NCBI RefSeq assembly: GCF_000714545.1 | Contig: NZ_AUNB01000010.1 | Span: 23,590 to 87,589 of the forward strand | DNA: 64,000 bases | Direction: 5' to 3' | From: Thioclava indica | GTDB taxonomy: Bacteria > Pseudomonadota > Alphaproteobacteria > Rhodobacterales > Rhodobacteraceae | In this document: in pieces, positions 8,302 to 15,466 of the stretch | Layout of the letters: each line of letters begins with the position of its first letter | Position numbering within the stretch: position 1 is the stretch's first letter | The notes under the pieces: generated by a model | The model's input: the letters and a program-made list of their open reading frames with translations, nothing else | Told to the model about the DNA's origin: nothing | Databases searched by the model: none | Made by a program: the position numbers and the translations under genes

Positions 8302-9236
8302 ATGAAAGATACCATTGGGATCGATATTTCGAAAGATAAATTGGATGCGTATTGGCTTGCCAAGGAGGAGCACAAGCAGTTCAGCAACGACAAAAAGGGG
8401 GTTAAGGCCCTCGCACTTTGGGCGGCTACAACAGGGGTTTCGCGCGTCATTTTTGAATCGACCGGCATCTATCATCGATGTGTAGAAACAGGCTTGGCGC
8501 AACACGCGATTGGCTTTTCGCGTGTGAACCCACGCCAGGCACGGCGCTTTGGCGAAGGGGCGGGCCAGTTGGCAAAAACAGACCGCGTAGACGCTGTAAT
8601 GCTGGCCAAATGGGGTCGCTATTACAGTTGAAGGCAGATCAACCAAAGAGCGAAACGCTGCATGATCTCAAGCAGTTGGCAACTGCGCGGCAAGCTCTGA
8701 TCAAGGATCGCACTGCGGCCAAAGCACGCCTTGCGGCCACAACTCACCGCTTGCTGTCCCAGCAGATCAAACGCCGATTGGGTCAGATCGATCGCGACCT
8801 TTTGCAGATTGCAGATCTGCTCGACACGATCATTGCCGCAGATCAGGAACTGCGCGCAAAGGCTGACATTCTGGTAAGCATTCCTGGCATAGCCAAGGTC
8901 ACGGCCTGTGCGATCCTGACGGACATGCCTGAACTAGGGCATTTGAGCGGTAAGCAAGCCGCAAAACTGGCCGGTCTCGCTCCAATCTCCAAGCAATCTG
9001 GAAAGTGGCAGGGCAGAGAACATATTCAGGGCGGTCGTGCCAGCGTCAGACACGCAGTCTATTTACCCGCGGTTGTAGCAACACGTTTTAATCCTGACAT
9101 GAAAGCAAAATACGAGCAGTTGGTATCGACCGGGAAGTGCAAGAAGCTGGCCATCACAGCCGTCATGCGCAAGCTGATTGTCATGGCAAACGCATTGCTG
9201 CGAGATGGGCGAAAATGGAATGAATATCCCGCTTGA
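8302..9236 (+). pseudogene. IS110-family recombinase with a one-base frameshift
   Basis: DEDD-type recombinase of about 311 residues once corrected. RuvC-like N-terminal part: DTIGIDISKDKLDAYWL (first Asp), VIFESTGIYHRC (Glu), AKTDRVDAVMLA (two Asp). C-terminal transposase part: ILVSIPGIAKVTACAIL, KLAGLAPISKQSGKWQGR with the catalytic-serine region, IQGGRASVRHAVY and a lysine-rich end. The frame changes between AVMLAK and MGSLLQLKADQ. One A lost from a run at 8608-8610 explains this exactly, since restoring it reads AKMGSLLQLKADQ. ATG 8302 has AGGA eight bases upstream; GTG 8287 is in frame but less likely. A sequencing error could also explain the shift. Confidence 0.85.
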
Positions 9237-9554
9237 TCAATACGGATACTCGGGCTTTTGCTGCGCAAAACCCTGCCGGGTAACAGATCACCTTCATCTG
9301 AGCGGCGATCATGTCGAGAAGTTCGCTGACATCCTCGCCCACCACGTACAGATCTCCGCCACAGTCGGAGCAACAGGCACCAGGATCAAGCTCATGGCGT
9401 TCACGCGGTGTCGCATCCGAGACACGCGGGGGCGGCGCGGCGCGGATGCAGAGGACGCATCACTGGCCGGTTCGTCCTGCCCTTCGTCGATGGGCGCGTC
9501 ATCCTCCTCGGCCACCGCAACCAGCAGATCTTCCAGTGCCAATTCCAGTTGTTC

Positions 9555-9596
9555 CGCTGCACGGCAGGGCATTGCGAAGCCAATGGCCCGAGAGGG
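9555..9596 (-). repeat. Palindromic mini-element, copy C
   Basis: On the minus strand it starts CCCTCTCGGG and ends CCTGCCGTGCAGCG. The stem is GGG-C-CATTG with CAATG-CCC and a GCTTCG loop, carrying the same unpaired C as copies A and F. It adds exactly 14 codons in tnpC between EREI and EQLELALEDL, in frame. Confidence 0.85.
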
Positions 9597-9877
9597 AATC
9601 TCGCGCTCGATCCTTTCGGAGGACTTGCCGAAGGCCATTTTCTGGAGCTTGGCGATCCGCAAGCGAAGAGCCTGAACCAGCTGGTCATGAACCCGCAACG
9701 TCGCCGACATCTTGGCATTCTCTGCCTCGATCCGGGCGTTTTCCGCCTGCAAAGCTGCGATCATCGCCCTCAATTCGGCGGGATCGTCAGGCAGATTTTC
9801 AGCAGGTTTCGACATGGGCCTGACTACCAAAAATCAGGGGAAAGCACCATATAAATAACGTGAATGAGGGCGCAAAA

Positions 9878-10262
9878 CTACCCGACACGCGCAGGAGGAG
9901 CGCCCCAATCCGGGCGTCGCCAATCGATCCCCCCCTGCCCGGCAGCGCATGCCCGCATGCGCGAGAGGGGCCCAGAGCATCGCGAGCTGCGCAGAAGTCA
10001 GCCGCACCGCGCCATCCTTGGCGCCCGGCCAAGGGAAATGGCCACGCTCCAGCACCTTGTAATAGAGACAAAAGCCTTGGCCATCCCAGTAAAGCAACTT
10101 CAGACGGTCACCACGGCGCCCCCGGAATGCAAACACGGCCCCACTGGCGGGTTTTTGACGCAGCACGTCTTGGGAAAGTGCCGCCAGCCCCGCGATCCCC
10201 TTTCGCATATCTGTTACACCGCAGGCCAGATACACCCGAACACCAGTCCCAGGCCCGATCAA
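9878..10262 (-). pseudogene. tnpB: IS66 accessory protein TnpB, frame broken by a palindromic insertion
   Basis: IS66 Orf2. The start is intact (GTGVRVYLACGVTDMRKGIA, then ASGAVFAFRGRRGDRLKLLY, WDGQGFCLYYKVLERGHFPW and RLTSAQLAMLW). After the tryptophan of AMLW a mini-element adds about 37 bases. The family ending GIDWRRPDWGAPPARVG with its stop at 9878-9880 is then readable only in another frame. As it stands the frame runs on to 9834 with an unrelated tail. The ATG overlaps the tnpA stop (ATGA). TnpB is needed for IS66 transposition but is not the catalytic subunit. Confidence 0.88.
9933..9970 (-). repeat. Palindromic mini-element, copy D
   Basis: On the minus strand it starts CCCCTCTCG, has a GCGCATGC/GCATGCGC stem with a two-base loop, and ends CTGCCGGGCAG. 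It lies in tnpB after AMLW, with a net gain of about 37 bases, so it shifts the frame. The stem differs entirely from those of the other copies while the outer bases are kept. Confidence 0.8.
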
Positions 10263-10639
10263 GCGGCTTCGACCGCTCGGATTAGGGACGTCAGTGCGGC
10301 TGGGTCCATAGCGCTGTCAAAGTGCAAACTGCGGCCATCCCGCAAGCGTAACTCAACCACGCTCGATGGCGGCGTTTCGGCAGTTAATGGCTCCATCACA
10401 GGAACTCTGGCCGCCACTGGAATACCCAACGGAAAGAAGACCGCCCCGGCCGTAGGCGACCACAGGCCTTTCTTCTTGAGCTCATGCCGCCATTTGTAAA
10501 TCTGCTGCCTGGTCACCTCATGACGCTGCGCCACCTGCGTCACCGTTGCTCCGCCAATCCCCACCGATGTGACGATCTCGAGCTTGTCCTCATCTCACCA
10601 AAACCGTCGCCGCTCCACTCCAAGAATTTCGCCACGCAT
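10259..10639 (-). pseudogene. tnpA: IS66 accessory protein TnpA with internal stop
   Basis: IS66 Orf1, a helix-turn-helix protein. From ATG 10639 it reads MRGEILGVERRRFW, a TGA at 10595-10597, then DEDKLEIVTSVGIGGATVTQ, VAQRHEVTRQQIYKWRHEL and a C-terminus ending SLIRAVEAA. The TGA stands where the family has serine (W-S-DEDK), so one base change of TCA to TGA explains it. A later restart within GIGGATV could give a shortened product. Overlaps tnpB by four bases. Confidence 0.85.
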
Positions 10640-10652
10640 CGCAGACCCCGCA

Positions 10653-10692
10653 TAAGACACGTCGTTAACGACGTAGTTAAGCACGTGTCTTA
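10653..10692. repeat. Perfect inverted repeat upstream of tnpA
   Basis: TAAGACACGT (10653-10662) and ACGTGTCTTA (10683-10692) form a 10-base perfect inverted repeat around a 20-base spacer that contains the smaller palindrome CGTTAACG. It lies between the right IS66 end and tnpA, where an operator or promoter-blocking hairpin would be expected. Confidence 0.55.
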
Positions 10693-10716
10693 GATCATCG
10701 CCCCAGCGTCAGGCAG

Positions 10717-10738
10717 GCGGTGCCAATGGCGCGCTTAC
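10717..10738 (-). repeat. IS66 right inverted repeat
   Basis: Reverse complement begins GTAAGCGCGCCATTGG and aligns with the left repeat 6761-6782 at 17 of 22 positions. Confidence 0.75.
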
Positions 10739-10808
10739 GAATGTTCGGCACTTTTCTCATCTTTGATAACTATCACGGAGACCGGCACCAAAGCGCAACA
10801 GGTCAAAC

Positions 10809-11666
10809 CTATTTCACTCTCACCTTGGCGCTTAAACGCCGATCAAATTCACGTCTGTTATTTTGCCCTGTTAGAAATTCTTCTGGATCTCGCTCGCGCG
10901 CGATGTCCAGAATTTCAGAACCACTGAGGGAATAACCCAAATGGCCCACAACGTCGCGTTCAGTGGCAAGAATATTACTGATGGAAATCACTTCTTCTGA
11001 GGTGAAAAATCCTATTGATCTGCAATATGCAGACTTGATCCCGGAGATACCGGATCTCTTTTTTCCGGGTAGATCCGAGTCTTTGATGCGAACTCCAAAG
11101 ATGTCATTCACGACACTTGGCCGCTCTACAAAGTCTTCGTAACGAACAAACGGAAAAAACGGATACTCCTGTCGAAGCTTCATGATTTGGCGCGCCTTAC
11201 GCAACCAATTTCGAGCAACCAATTTGGGATCTTTGTGATAGCGTCGATAAGCCGATGATATATGTTGATACGGATTACAGATACTTATCAAGCCTGAACT
11301 ATCTTGTCCGAAAACGGCCTTAATATCGTCCACTCTGATCAAGTTTGGTGGCGATGCCTCTACGAACATATCGCCCGCCGCAAGAGCTTCCCACTCCTTC
11401 CGTATAAATGCCCAATCAAACTTTTGATCTTGATCCCACGGCCGAGTGCGCATCATTTCCGTCACGGCGGGAGCCATCTGCCCCTCATTATTCCCGAAAG
11501 GCGGCAGATAGCCACTAGTTTGACTGGCGAAATATTGCGACAGTATTGTCGTGCCAGAATTGTTAGGGCAGAAAATAAAGAAGAATTTCAGCTCAGTTAG
11601 AGAAGTTTCTTCCCCAAAAAAGTTCCGAACGATAGCGGCATGTCCCAATTCGGCTACCCTCTGCAT
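10809..11666 (-). CDS. Sulfotransferase-like protein of the island
   Basis: 285 residues. Near the N-terminus FFFIFCPNNSGTTILSQYF (residues about 28-46) is a PAPS-binding-type P-loop with SGTT. A second sulfotransferase-like segment is LISICNPYQHISSAYRRY near residue 125, in the position of the 3'-phosphate-binding serine. FPFVRYEDFVERPSVVNDIF near residue 170 matches the usual YEDL-type motif. Probably a sulfotransferase acting on a glycan or lipid; the substrate is unknown. It is separated from the two glycosyltransferases only by the IS66 element and shares their low G+C, so the island was probably one polysaccharide locus. The start at 11666 lacks a strong ribosome binding site. Confidence 0.78.
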   Translation of the reverse strand: MQRVAELGHAAIVRNFFGEETSLTELKFFFIFCPNNSGTTILSQYFASQTSGYLPPFGNNEGQMAPAVTEMMRTRPWDQDQKFDWAFIRKEWEALAAGDMFVEASPPNLIRVDDIKAVFGQDSSGLISICNPYQHISSAYRRYHKDPKLVARNWLRKARQIMKLRQEYPFFPFVRYEDFVERPSVVNDIFGVRIKDSDLPGKKRSGISGIKSAYCRSIGFFTSEEVISISNILATERDVVGHLGYSLSGSEILDIARERDPEEFLTGQNNRREFDRRLSAKVRVK

Positions 11667-12048
11667 AAATTCTAACTGATGCGCCCCCTCTTCTATCCCC
11701 TACTCAGCGACCCAAGCAAATCTTTCTCTATGCGCAGCAGCGATCAAATGGAGCGCCCGTAGGTTAAACTCGACAGTGTAGAAACCAACGAGGGATCGGC
11801 ATGAGCATGGAGGACAGGCGTCCAGGAAACGCGAAGCCCTCATCCCGTCCTGGCGTTTTGCGCAACACCGTCGGGGATGCCATCACGGTTGGCTTCATGA
11901 AAGCCTGATGGATGAGACAGTTAGCCGCCGCCCATAACGGCAATCAAATCGCTTCGCGTTAAGTCGGTGGCGCTACCGTGCCACCCCTAGCCCTCGCTCG
12001 CAAACCCCTGTAAACCCGCGCCAAACGCATCTGTTCAAGAGGCCTCTC
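11667..12048. other. Island right edge and metG upstream region
   Basis: About 380 bases between the sulfotransferase-like gene and metG. The only candidate gene is the 35-codon frame described separately (11801-11908). Around 11819-11860 there are short inverted pieces (GAAACGCG and GGCGTTTTGCG). No IS end or tRNA fragment was recognised at this edge. Confidence 0.4.
11801..11908 (+). CDS. Possible 35-residue small protein
   Basis: ATG 11801 is preceded by GAGGGATCGGC, a good Shine-Dalgarno match at correct spacing. The product starts MSMEDRRPGNAKPSSRPGVL and ends VGDAITVGFMKA. Unrecognised, basic and proline-rich at first, with no membrane span. The ribosome binding site is the only support; chance is possible. 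Confidence 0.3.
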   Translation: MSMEDRRPGNAKPSSRPGVLRNTVGDAITVGFMKA

Positions 12049-13758
12049 ATGGCGCGTCATCTCATCACCTCGGCCATTCCCTACATCAACGGGATCAAGC
12101 ATCTGGGCAATCTCGTGGGCAGCCAATTGCCCGCCGATCTGTTTGCCCGCTACCAGCGCGCGCGCGGCCACGAGGTGATGTTCATCTGCGCGACGGACGA
12201 ACACGGCACGCCCGCCGAATTGGCCGCCGCCAAAGCGGGTAAGCCAGTGGACGAGTATTGCACCGAGATGCACGAGGTTCAGGCCGGGATCGCGCGCGGC
12301 TTCAAGCTGAGTTTCGATCATTTCGGGCGCTCGTCCAGCGTGCAGAACCGCAAGCTGACGCAGCATTTTGCCGTGCAACTGGCCAAGGCTGGGTTGCTGC
12401 GCGAAGTGACTGAAAAGCAGATGTATTCCAACGCTGATGGCCGCTTTTTGCCCGACCGCTATATTGAGGGCACCTGCCCCAATTGCGGTTTCGAAAGCGC
12501 GCGCGGCGATCAATGCGACAATTGCACCAAGCAGCTTGATCCGGTCGATCTGATCAATCCGCATTCGGTGATTTCCGGCTCGACCGATCTGGAATTGCGC
12601 GAGACCAAGCACTTGTTCTTGCGTCAATCGGCGATGAAGGATCAGTTGGATGCGTGGATCGACAGCAAGACCGACTGGCCGCTGCTGACCACCTCGATTG
12701 CCAAGAAATGGCTGCATGATGGCGACGGTTTGCAAGATCGCGGCATTACGCGCGATCTGTCTTGGGGGGTGCCTGCGCAGTTTGAGGGCGCGCCGTGGTC
12801 GGGCATGGAGGGCAAGGTTTTCTACGTCTGGTTCGACGCTCCAATCGAATATCTTGCAGCGACGCAGGAATGGGCCGACAAGACCGGCGGCGATTGGGAG
12901 CGCTGGTGGCGCACCGACAAGGGCGCCGATGACGTGACCTACACCGAGTTCATGGGCAAGGATAACGTGCCCTTCCACACGCTGTCTTTCCCGGCGACGA
13001 TTTTGGGCAGCAATGAGCCGTGGAAGCTGGTCGATTACATCAAATCGTTCAACTACCTGAACTATGATGGCGGCCAGTTCAGCACCTCGCGCGGGCGCGG
13101 CGTGTTCATGGATCAGGCGCTGGAAATCCTGCCCGCCGATTACTGGCGCTGGTGGCTGCTGTCCCATGCGCCCGAAAGCGCCGATAGCGAGTTCACTTGG
13201 GAGAATTTCCAGACTTCGGTGAACAAGGATCTGGCGGATGTGCTGGGCAACTTCGTCTCGCGCATCACCAAATTCACCCGCTCGAAATTCGGCGAGGCAC
13301 TGCCCGAGGGTGGGGAATGGGGCGATCAGGAAGCCGCGTTGATTGACGAGCTGACCACCCGCATCCGCGCCTATGAAACCCATATGGAAGCGATGGACAT
13401 TCGCAAATCCGCTGCGGAATTGCGCGCGATCTGGGTGGCGGGGAACGAGTATTTGCAAGGTGCGGCCCCGTGGTCGGTGTTCAAAACCGATCCCGACCAA
13501 GCGGCAGCAATTGCGCGCCTCGCGCTGAACCTGATCCCGCTTTATGCAGTATTGTCTGCGCCATTCATCCCCGATGCAGCCGAAACGATGCTGGGCGCGA
13601 TGCAGACCGAGGATCGTAGCTGGCCGCAAGATGTGAAAGCCGCGCTGACCGCCCTACCTGCTGGTCATGCGTTCACCACGCCAGAAGTTCTGTTTCGCAA
13701 GATCGCAGATGAAGAGCGCGAAGAGTGGCAAAATCGTTTTGCCGGAACACGCGACTGA
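12049..13758 (+). CDS. metG: Methionyl-tRNA synthetase
   Basis: 569 residues. Class I synthetase charging tRNA-Met. The HIGH motif is HLGN at residues 18-21 ([20 protein letters not shown]). A zinc knuckle with CPNC and CDNC lies near residues 143-160. The KMSKS-loop position, near residue 344, reads [10 protein letters not shown], the FSTSR variant of this subfamily. The anticodon-binding helical domain follows, and there is no C-terminal tRNA-binding (EMAPII-like) extension. It is the first core gene to the right of the accessory island. Confidence 0.97.
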   Translation: MARHLITSAIPYINGIKHLGNLVGSQLPADLFARYQRARGHEVMFICATDEHGTPAELAAAKAGKPVDEYCTEMHEVQAGIARGFKLSFDHFGRSSSVQNRKLTQHFAVQLAKAGLLREVTEKQMYSNADGRFLPDRYIEGTCPNCGFESARGDQCDNCTKQLDPVDLINPHSVISGSTDLELRETKHLFLRQSAMKDQLDAWIDSKTDWPLLTTSIAKKWLHDGDGLQDRGITRDLSWGVPAQFEGAPWSGMEGKVFYVWFDAPIEYLAATQEWADKTGGDWERWWRTDKGADDVTYTEFMGKDNVPFHTLSFPATILGSNEPWKLVDYIKSFNYLNYDGGQFSTSRGRGVFMDQALEILPADYWRWWLLSHAPESADSEFTWENFQTSVNKDLADVLGNFVSRITKFTRSKFGEALPEGGEWGDQEAALIDELTTRIRAYETHMEAMDIRKSAAELRAIWVAGNEYLQGAAPWSVFKTDPDQAAAIARLALNLIPLYAVLSAPFIPDAAETMLGAMQTEDRSWPQDVKAALTALPAGHAFTTPEVLFRKIADEEREEWQNRFAGTRD

Positions 13759-13839
13759 CGGCGCGATCTGCCTGCGGCGTTAACACTTTCCAAAACGCAC
13801 CTTTTGCGGCACTCTGGGGCAAAAGGCAGGAGCAGGCCA

Positions 13840-13872
13840 TGACAGTTTTACACAACGAAAGCCCGCGCTGAT
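13840..13872 (+). CDS. Possible 10-residue leader peptide
   Basis: ATG 13840 has GGCAGGAGCAGG directly upstream, the best ribosome binding site in this gap. It encodes MTVLHNESPR and its TGA overlaps the ATG of the next small frame (TGATG at 13870-13874). This is the arrangement of translational coupling. Alternatively the two frames are one gene split by a frameshift. Confidence 0.3.
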
Positions 13873-14029
13873 GGGGGCGGTTTTGGGTGTGCTTGGCATG
13901 GCAGGCTCACGCCTGGTCCTTGCCAGTGTTGCCGTCGCGATCTGGCTGCTTTCGCGCCCCGGCGGCTGGGCCGTTCTGGTGGTGTTGGTGTTGCTCGGCC
14001 TCAGAGTTTTCCCCAATGCGCCACAATAA
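13871..14029 (+). CDS. Small membrane protein, 52 residues
   Basis: A short frame coding two hydrophobic helices: LVLASVAVAIWLL (residues 15-27) and GWAVLVVLVLLGLRVF (residues 32-47), joined by SRPG and ending PNAPQ. The hydrophobic pattern is not expected by chance. Its ATG overlaps the stop of a preceding 10-codon frame that carries the ribosome binding site. It lies just before the SPFH/NfeD pair, which also works in the membrane. Function unknown. Confidence 0.5.
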   Translation: MGAVLGVLGMAGSRLVLASVAVAIWLLSRPGGWAVLVVLVLLGLRVFPNAPQ

Positions 14030-14080
14030 GGCTATACTCACGGTCAAACTGCAAAGCAGCATGTAATCAATAGGACAAGT

Positions 14081-14962
14081 ATGAACATTATCGATCTACT
14101 GGGCGGCGGCGACATCGTGATGATCGCTATTGCGGGTTTCCTGATCATCTGCGTCTTTCTGGGCGTGCGGATCGTGCCGCAATCTGAAAAATATGTCGTT
14201 GAACGCTTTGGACGGTTGCGCTGCGTACTGGGGCCGGGGCTGAACTTTATCGTGCCGTTTCTGGACCGCGTGCCGCATAAAATCTCGATCCTAGAACGTC
14301 AGTTGCCCAATGCGCTGCAAGACGGGATCACCGCCGATAACGTGCTGGTTAAGGTCGAAACCTCGGTCTTTTATCGCATCATCGAGCCGGAAAAAACGGT
14401 CTATCGTATCCGCGATGTCGATGCCGCGATTGCTACCACGGTCGCAGGGATTGTGCGCTCGGAAATCGGTGTGCTGGAACTTGATGAGGTGCAATCGAAC
14501 CGCGCCCAGCTGATTTCCAAGGTCCGCGAACAGGTCGCTGCGATGGTCGATGACTGGGGGATCGAGGTGACGCGCGCCGAAGTGCTGGACGTGAACCTTG
14601 ATGAGGCCACACGCGCCGCGATGATGCAGCAGCTCAACGCCGAGCGCGCGCGCCGCGCCACCGTGACCGAGGCCGAGGGGCGCAAACGCGCAATCGAGCT
14701 GAATGCCGAAGCGCAGTTGTTTCAGGCGCAAAAAGAGGCAGAGGCCCGTCGCGTCACCGCCGATGCCGAAGCCTACGCGACCGAGGTCGTGGCCGTCGCG
14801 ATTTCTAAAAACGGGCTTGAGGCGGCGCAATATCAAGTCGCGCTGAAACAGGTCGATGCGATCGCCCAAATTGCCAAGGGCGAAGGAAAGCAGACGGTTA
14901 TCCTGCCCGCCGCCGCGCTGGAGGCCTTTACCGACGCCTTCTATCTACTCGGGAAAAAGTGA
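14081..14962 (+). CDS. SPFH/band 7 membrane protein (stomatin/QmcA-like)
   Basis: 293 residues. One N-terminal membrane helix (IVMIAIAGFLIICVFLGVRI) is followed by the band-7 domain starting PQSEKYVVERFGRLRCVLGP. The domain includes VETSVFYRIIEPEKTVYRI and EVLDVNLDEATRAAMMQQLN, then an alanine/glutamate-rich coiled coil (AEGRKRAIELNAEAQLFQAQ). Such proteins form large oligomeric membrane rings and scaffold microdomains. It overlaps the NfeD-like gene by four bases (ATGA), the classical partner arrangement. Confidence 0.92.
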   Translation: MNIIDLLGGGDIVMIAIAGFLIICVFLGVRIVPQSEKYVVERFGRLRCVLGPGLNFIVPFLDRVPHKISILERQLPNALQDGITADNVLVKVETSVFYRIIEPEKTVYRIRDVDAAIATTVAGIVRSEIGVLELDEVQSNRAQLISKVREQVAAMVDDWGIEVTRAEVLDVNLDEATRAAMMQQLNAERARRATVTEAEGRKRAIELNAEAQLFQAQKEAEARRVTADAEAYATEVVAVAISKNGLEAAQYQVALKQVDAIAQIAKGEGKQTVILPAAALEAFTDAFYLLGKK

Positions 14963-15237
14963 TGGAATACTGGCAACAAGGTTGGGTTTGGGTCGTCGCG
15001 GGCGTCGTACTGGGCGTGTTGGAAATGCTTATCCCCGGCTTCGTATTCTTGGGCTTCGCAATCGGTGCGGTGATAGTCGGGGCGCTGATCTGGATTGGCG
15101 TTCTCGGACACGCCTTGCCGCTGACGCTTTTGATTTTCGCGGTGGTTTCGGTGGTGACATGGCTGGTGCTGCGCCGCGTGCTGGGCGTGCGGCACGGCCA
15201 AACCAAACATTGGGATCGCGACATCAATGAAAACTGA
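14959..15237 (+). CDS. NfeD-like membrane protein
   Basis: 92 residues. Several membrane helices (VWVVAGVVLGVLEMLIPGFV, then FLGFAIGAVIVGALIWIGVL and LTLLIFAVVSVVTWLVLRRV) and a short charged C-terminus (HGQTKHWDRDINEN). It is a short NfeD form in which the C-terminal OB-fold is reduced or absent. Start codon overlaps the stop of the SPFH gene, so the two are translationally coupled; SPFH and NfeD proteins are known to act together in membrane quality control. Confidence 0.88.
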   Translation: MMEYWQQGWVWVVAGVVLGVLEMLIPGFVFLGFAIGAVIVGALIWIGVLGHALPLTLLIFAVVSVVTWLVLRRVLGVRHGQTKHWDRDINEN

Positions 15238-15315
15238 GGTGATGTGATGGAACGCACGCGCGGGGTGTGCCGTTTTCCATTCGATTATACGGTTAAAATT
15301 GTTGCAGTCTCATAG

Positions 15316-15380
15316 GCAAAGCAAACCCCGCACGGCAAGCTTTGCAAAATAAACACGGCGCCTTTCGGGGCGCCGTTTTT
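15316..15380 (+). terminator. Terminator after nfeD, with an extra upstream hairpin
   Basis: ACGGCGCC (15355-15362) pairs perfectly with GGCGCCGT (15369-15376) around TTTCGG and is followed by T's: a clear Rho-independent terminator. Just before it GCAAAGC and GCTTTGC (around 15316-15345) can form another stem. It lies about 118 bases after the nfeD stop, so a short independent RNA ending here is possible but unproven. Confidence 0.8.
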
Positions 15381-15466
15381 CGACAAGCCGGTCATCGCCG
15401 ATCTTGACGATCAAGGGAACGTGTCGCCCGTCTCTGCGTTTCTCGTGTGTAAGGAAAGGAACAAGC

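Larger units (their letters stand above)
8090..9250 (+). mobile_element. IS110-family insertion sequence nested in IS66
   Basis: About 1161 bases: 212 bases of 5' non-coding sequence, one recombinase gene (8302-9236) and only 14 bases after it. The long left end and short right end are the layout of the IS110 group proper, in which the bridge RNA is encoded upstream of the gene. A CT dinucleotide stands at both junctions (8088-8089 and 9249-9250), as expected of the IS110 core, and there are no terminal inverted repeats. Deleting 8090-9250 restores a copy of the palindromic mini-element, which fixes both ends to the base apart from the shared core. Confidence 0.9.
8083..9286 (+). repeat. Palindromic mini-element, copy F, split by the IS110 element
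   Basis: Left piece GCCCTCT at 8083-8089 and right piece at 9251-9286 (CGGGCTTTTGC, TGC loop, then GCAAAACCC and CTGCCGGGTAACAG). Joined, they rebuild a full element in the orientation opposite to copies A-D. Against copy A the stem differs at several bases, but the paired bases differ with it (G-C to T-A and A-T to T-A), so the hairpin survives. The host site is in tnpC just after QMKVI. The interval given spans the inserted IS110 element. Confidence 0.85.
6786..9815 (-). pseudogene. tnpC: IS66 transposase TnpC, interrupted and frameshifted
   Basis: The large IS66 transposase, in pieces. Read from 9815 leftward: N-terminal leucine-zipper-like part (LPDDPAELRAMIAALQAENA, then RIAKLQKMAFGKSSER), zinc-finger region shifted out of frame near 9420 by two extra bases, then interruption after QMKVI by the IS110 element. 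It continues with KKSCRRCERMVQEPAPSRP and KFDDHLPLYRQ. The DDE core follows, including HLRRDFHDFW, FLADGRVAIDNSPAERALRP and GKNWLFAGAD, ending with INRLDELLPWNW. Palindromic insertions lie at 9555-9596 (42 bases, in frame), 7955-7993 (39 bases, in frame) and 7640-7682 (shifts the frame), and a 72-base insertion at 7761-7832 brings a stop codon. Not functional as one protein. Confidence 0.92.
6761..10738 (-). mobile_element. Decayed IS66-family insertion sequence (tnpABC on minus strand)
   Basis: A three-gene element tnpA-tnpB-tnpC transcribed right to left, flanked by imperfect inverted repeats that agree at 17 of 22 positions (6761-6782 and 10717-10738). Its 3978 bases include a nested IS110-family element (8090-9250), five palindromic mini-elements and a 72-base palindrome-rich insertion. 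Removing these leaves about 2.5 kb, normal for IS66. IS66 usually makes an 8-base target duplication; flanking bases 6753-6760 and 10739-10746 share only GTTC, so no intact duplication remains. All three genes are broken, so the element cannot move on its own. Confidence 0.9.

Noticed and set aside
8600..8640. Programmed -1 frameshift in the IS110 recombinase
   Set aside because: IS110 proteins are normally made from a single frame and no typical slippery heptamer is present; a lost A is simpler.
7955..9596. Translational bypass (hop) elements, as in some yeast mitochondria
   Set aside because: The host genes are also broken by a stop, an IS and other shifts, so there is no need for, or sign of, expression of a bypassed product.
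7640..9970. CRISPR array or phage attachment sites as an explanation of the repeated palindromes
   Set aside because: Spacing is irregular, orientation is mixed, the stems differ and each copy interrupts transposase coding sequence; no cas gene or integrase is near.
6753..10746. Eight-base target duplication of the IS66 element
   Set aside because: Flanks agree only in GTTC, half of the expected length; not enough to claim a duplication.
11959..13629. 556-codon minus-strand open frame opposite metG
   Set aside because: Fully antisense to an unmistakable MetG; low-complexity product and no ribosome binding site. The same applies to the long frames opposite ior (27146-28810), purL (32019-33872) and clpB (17325-18356).
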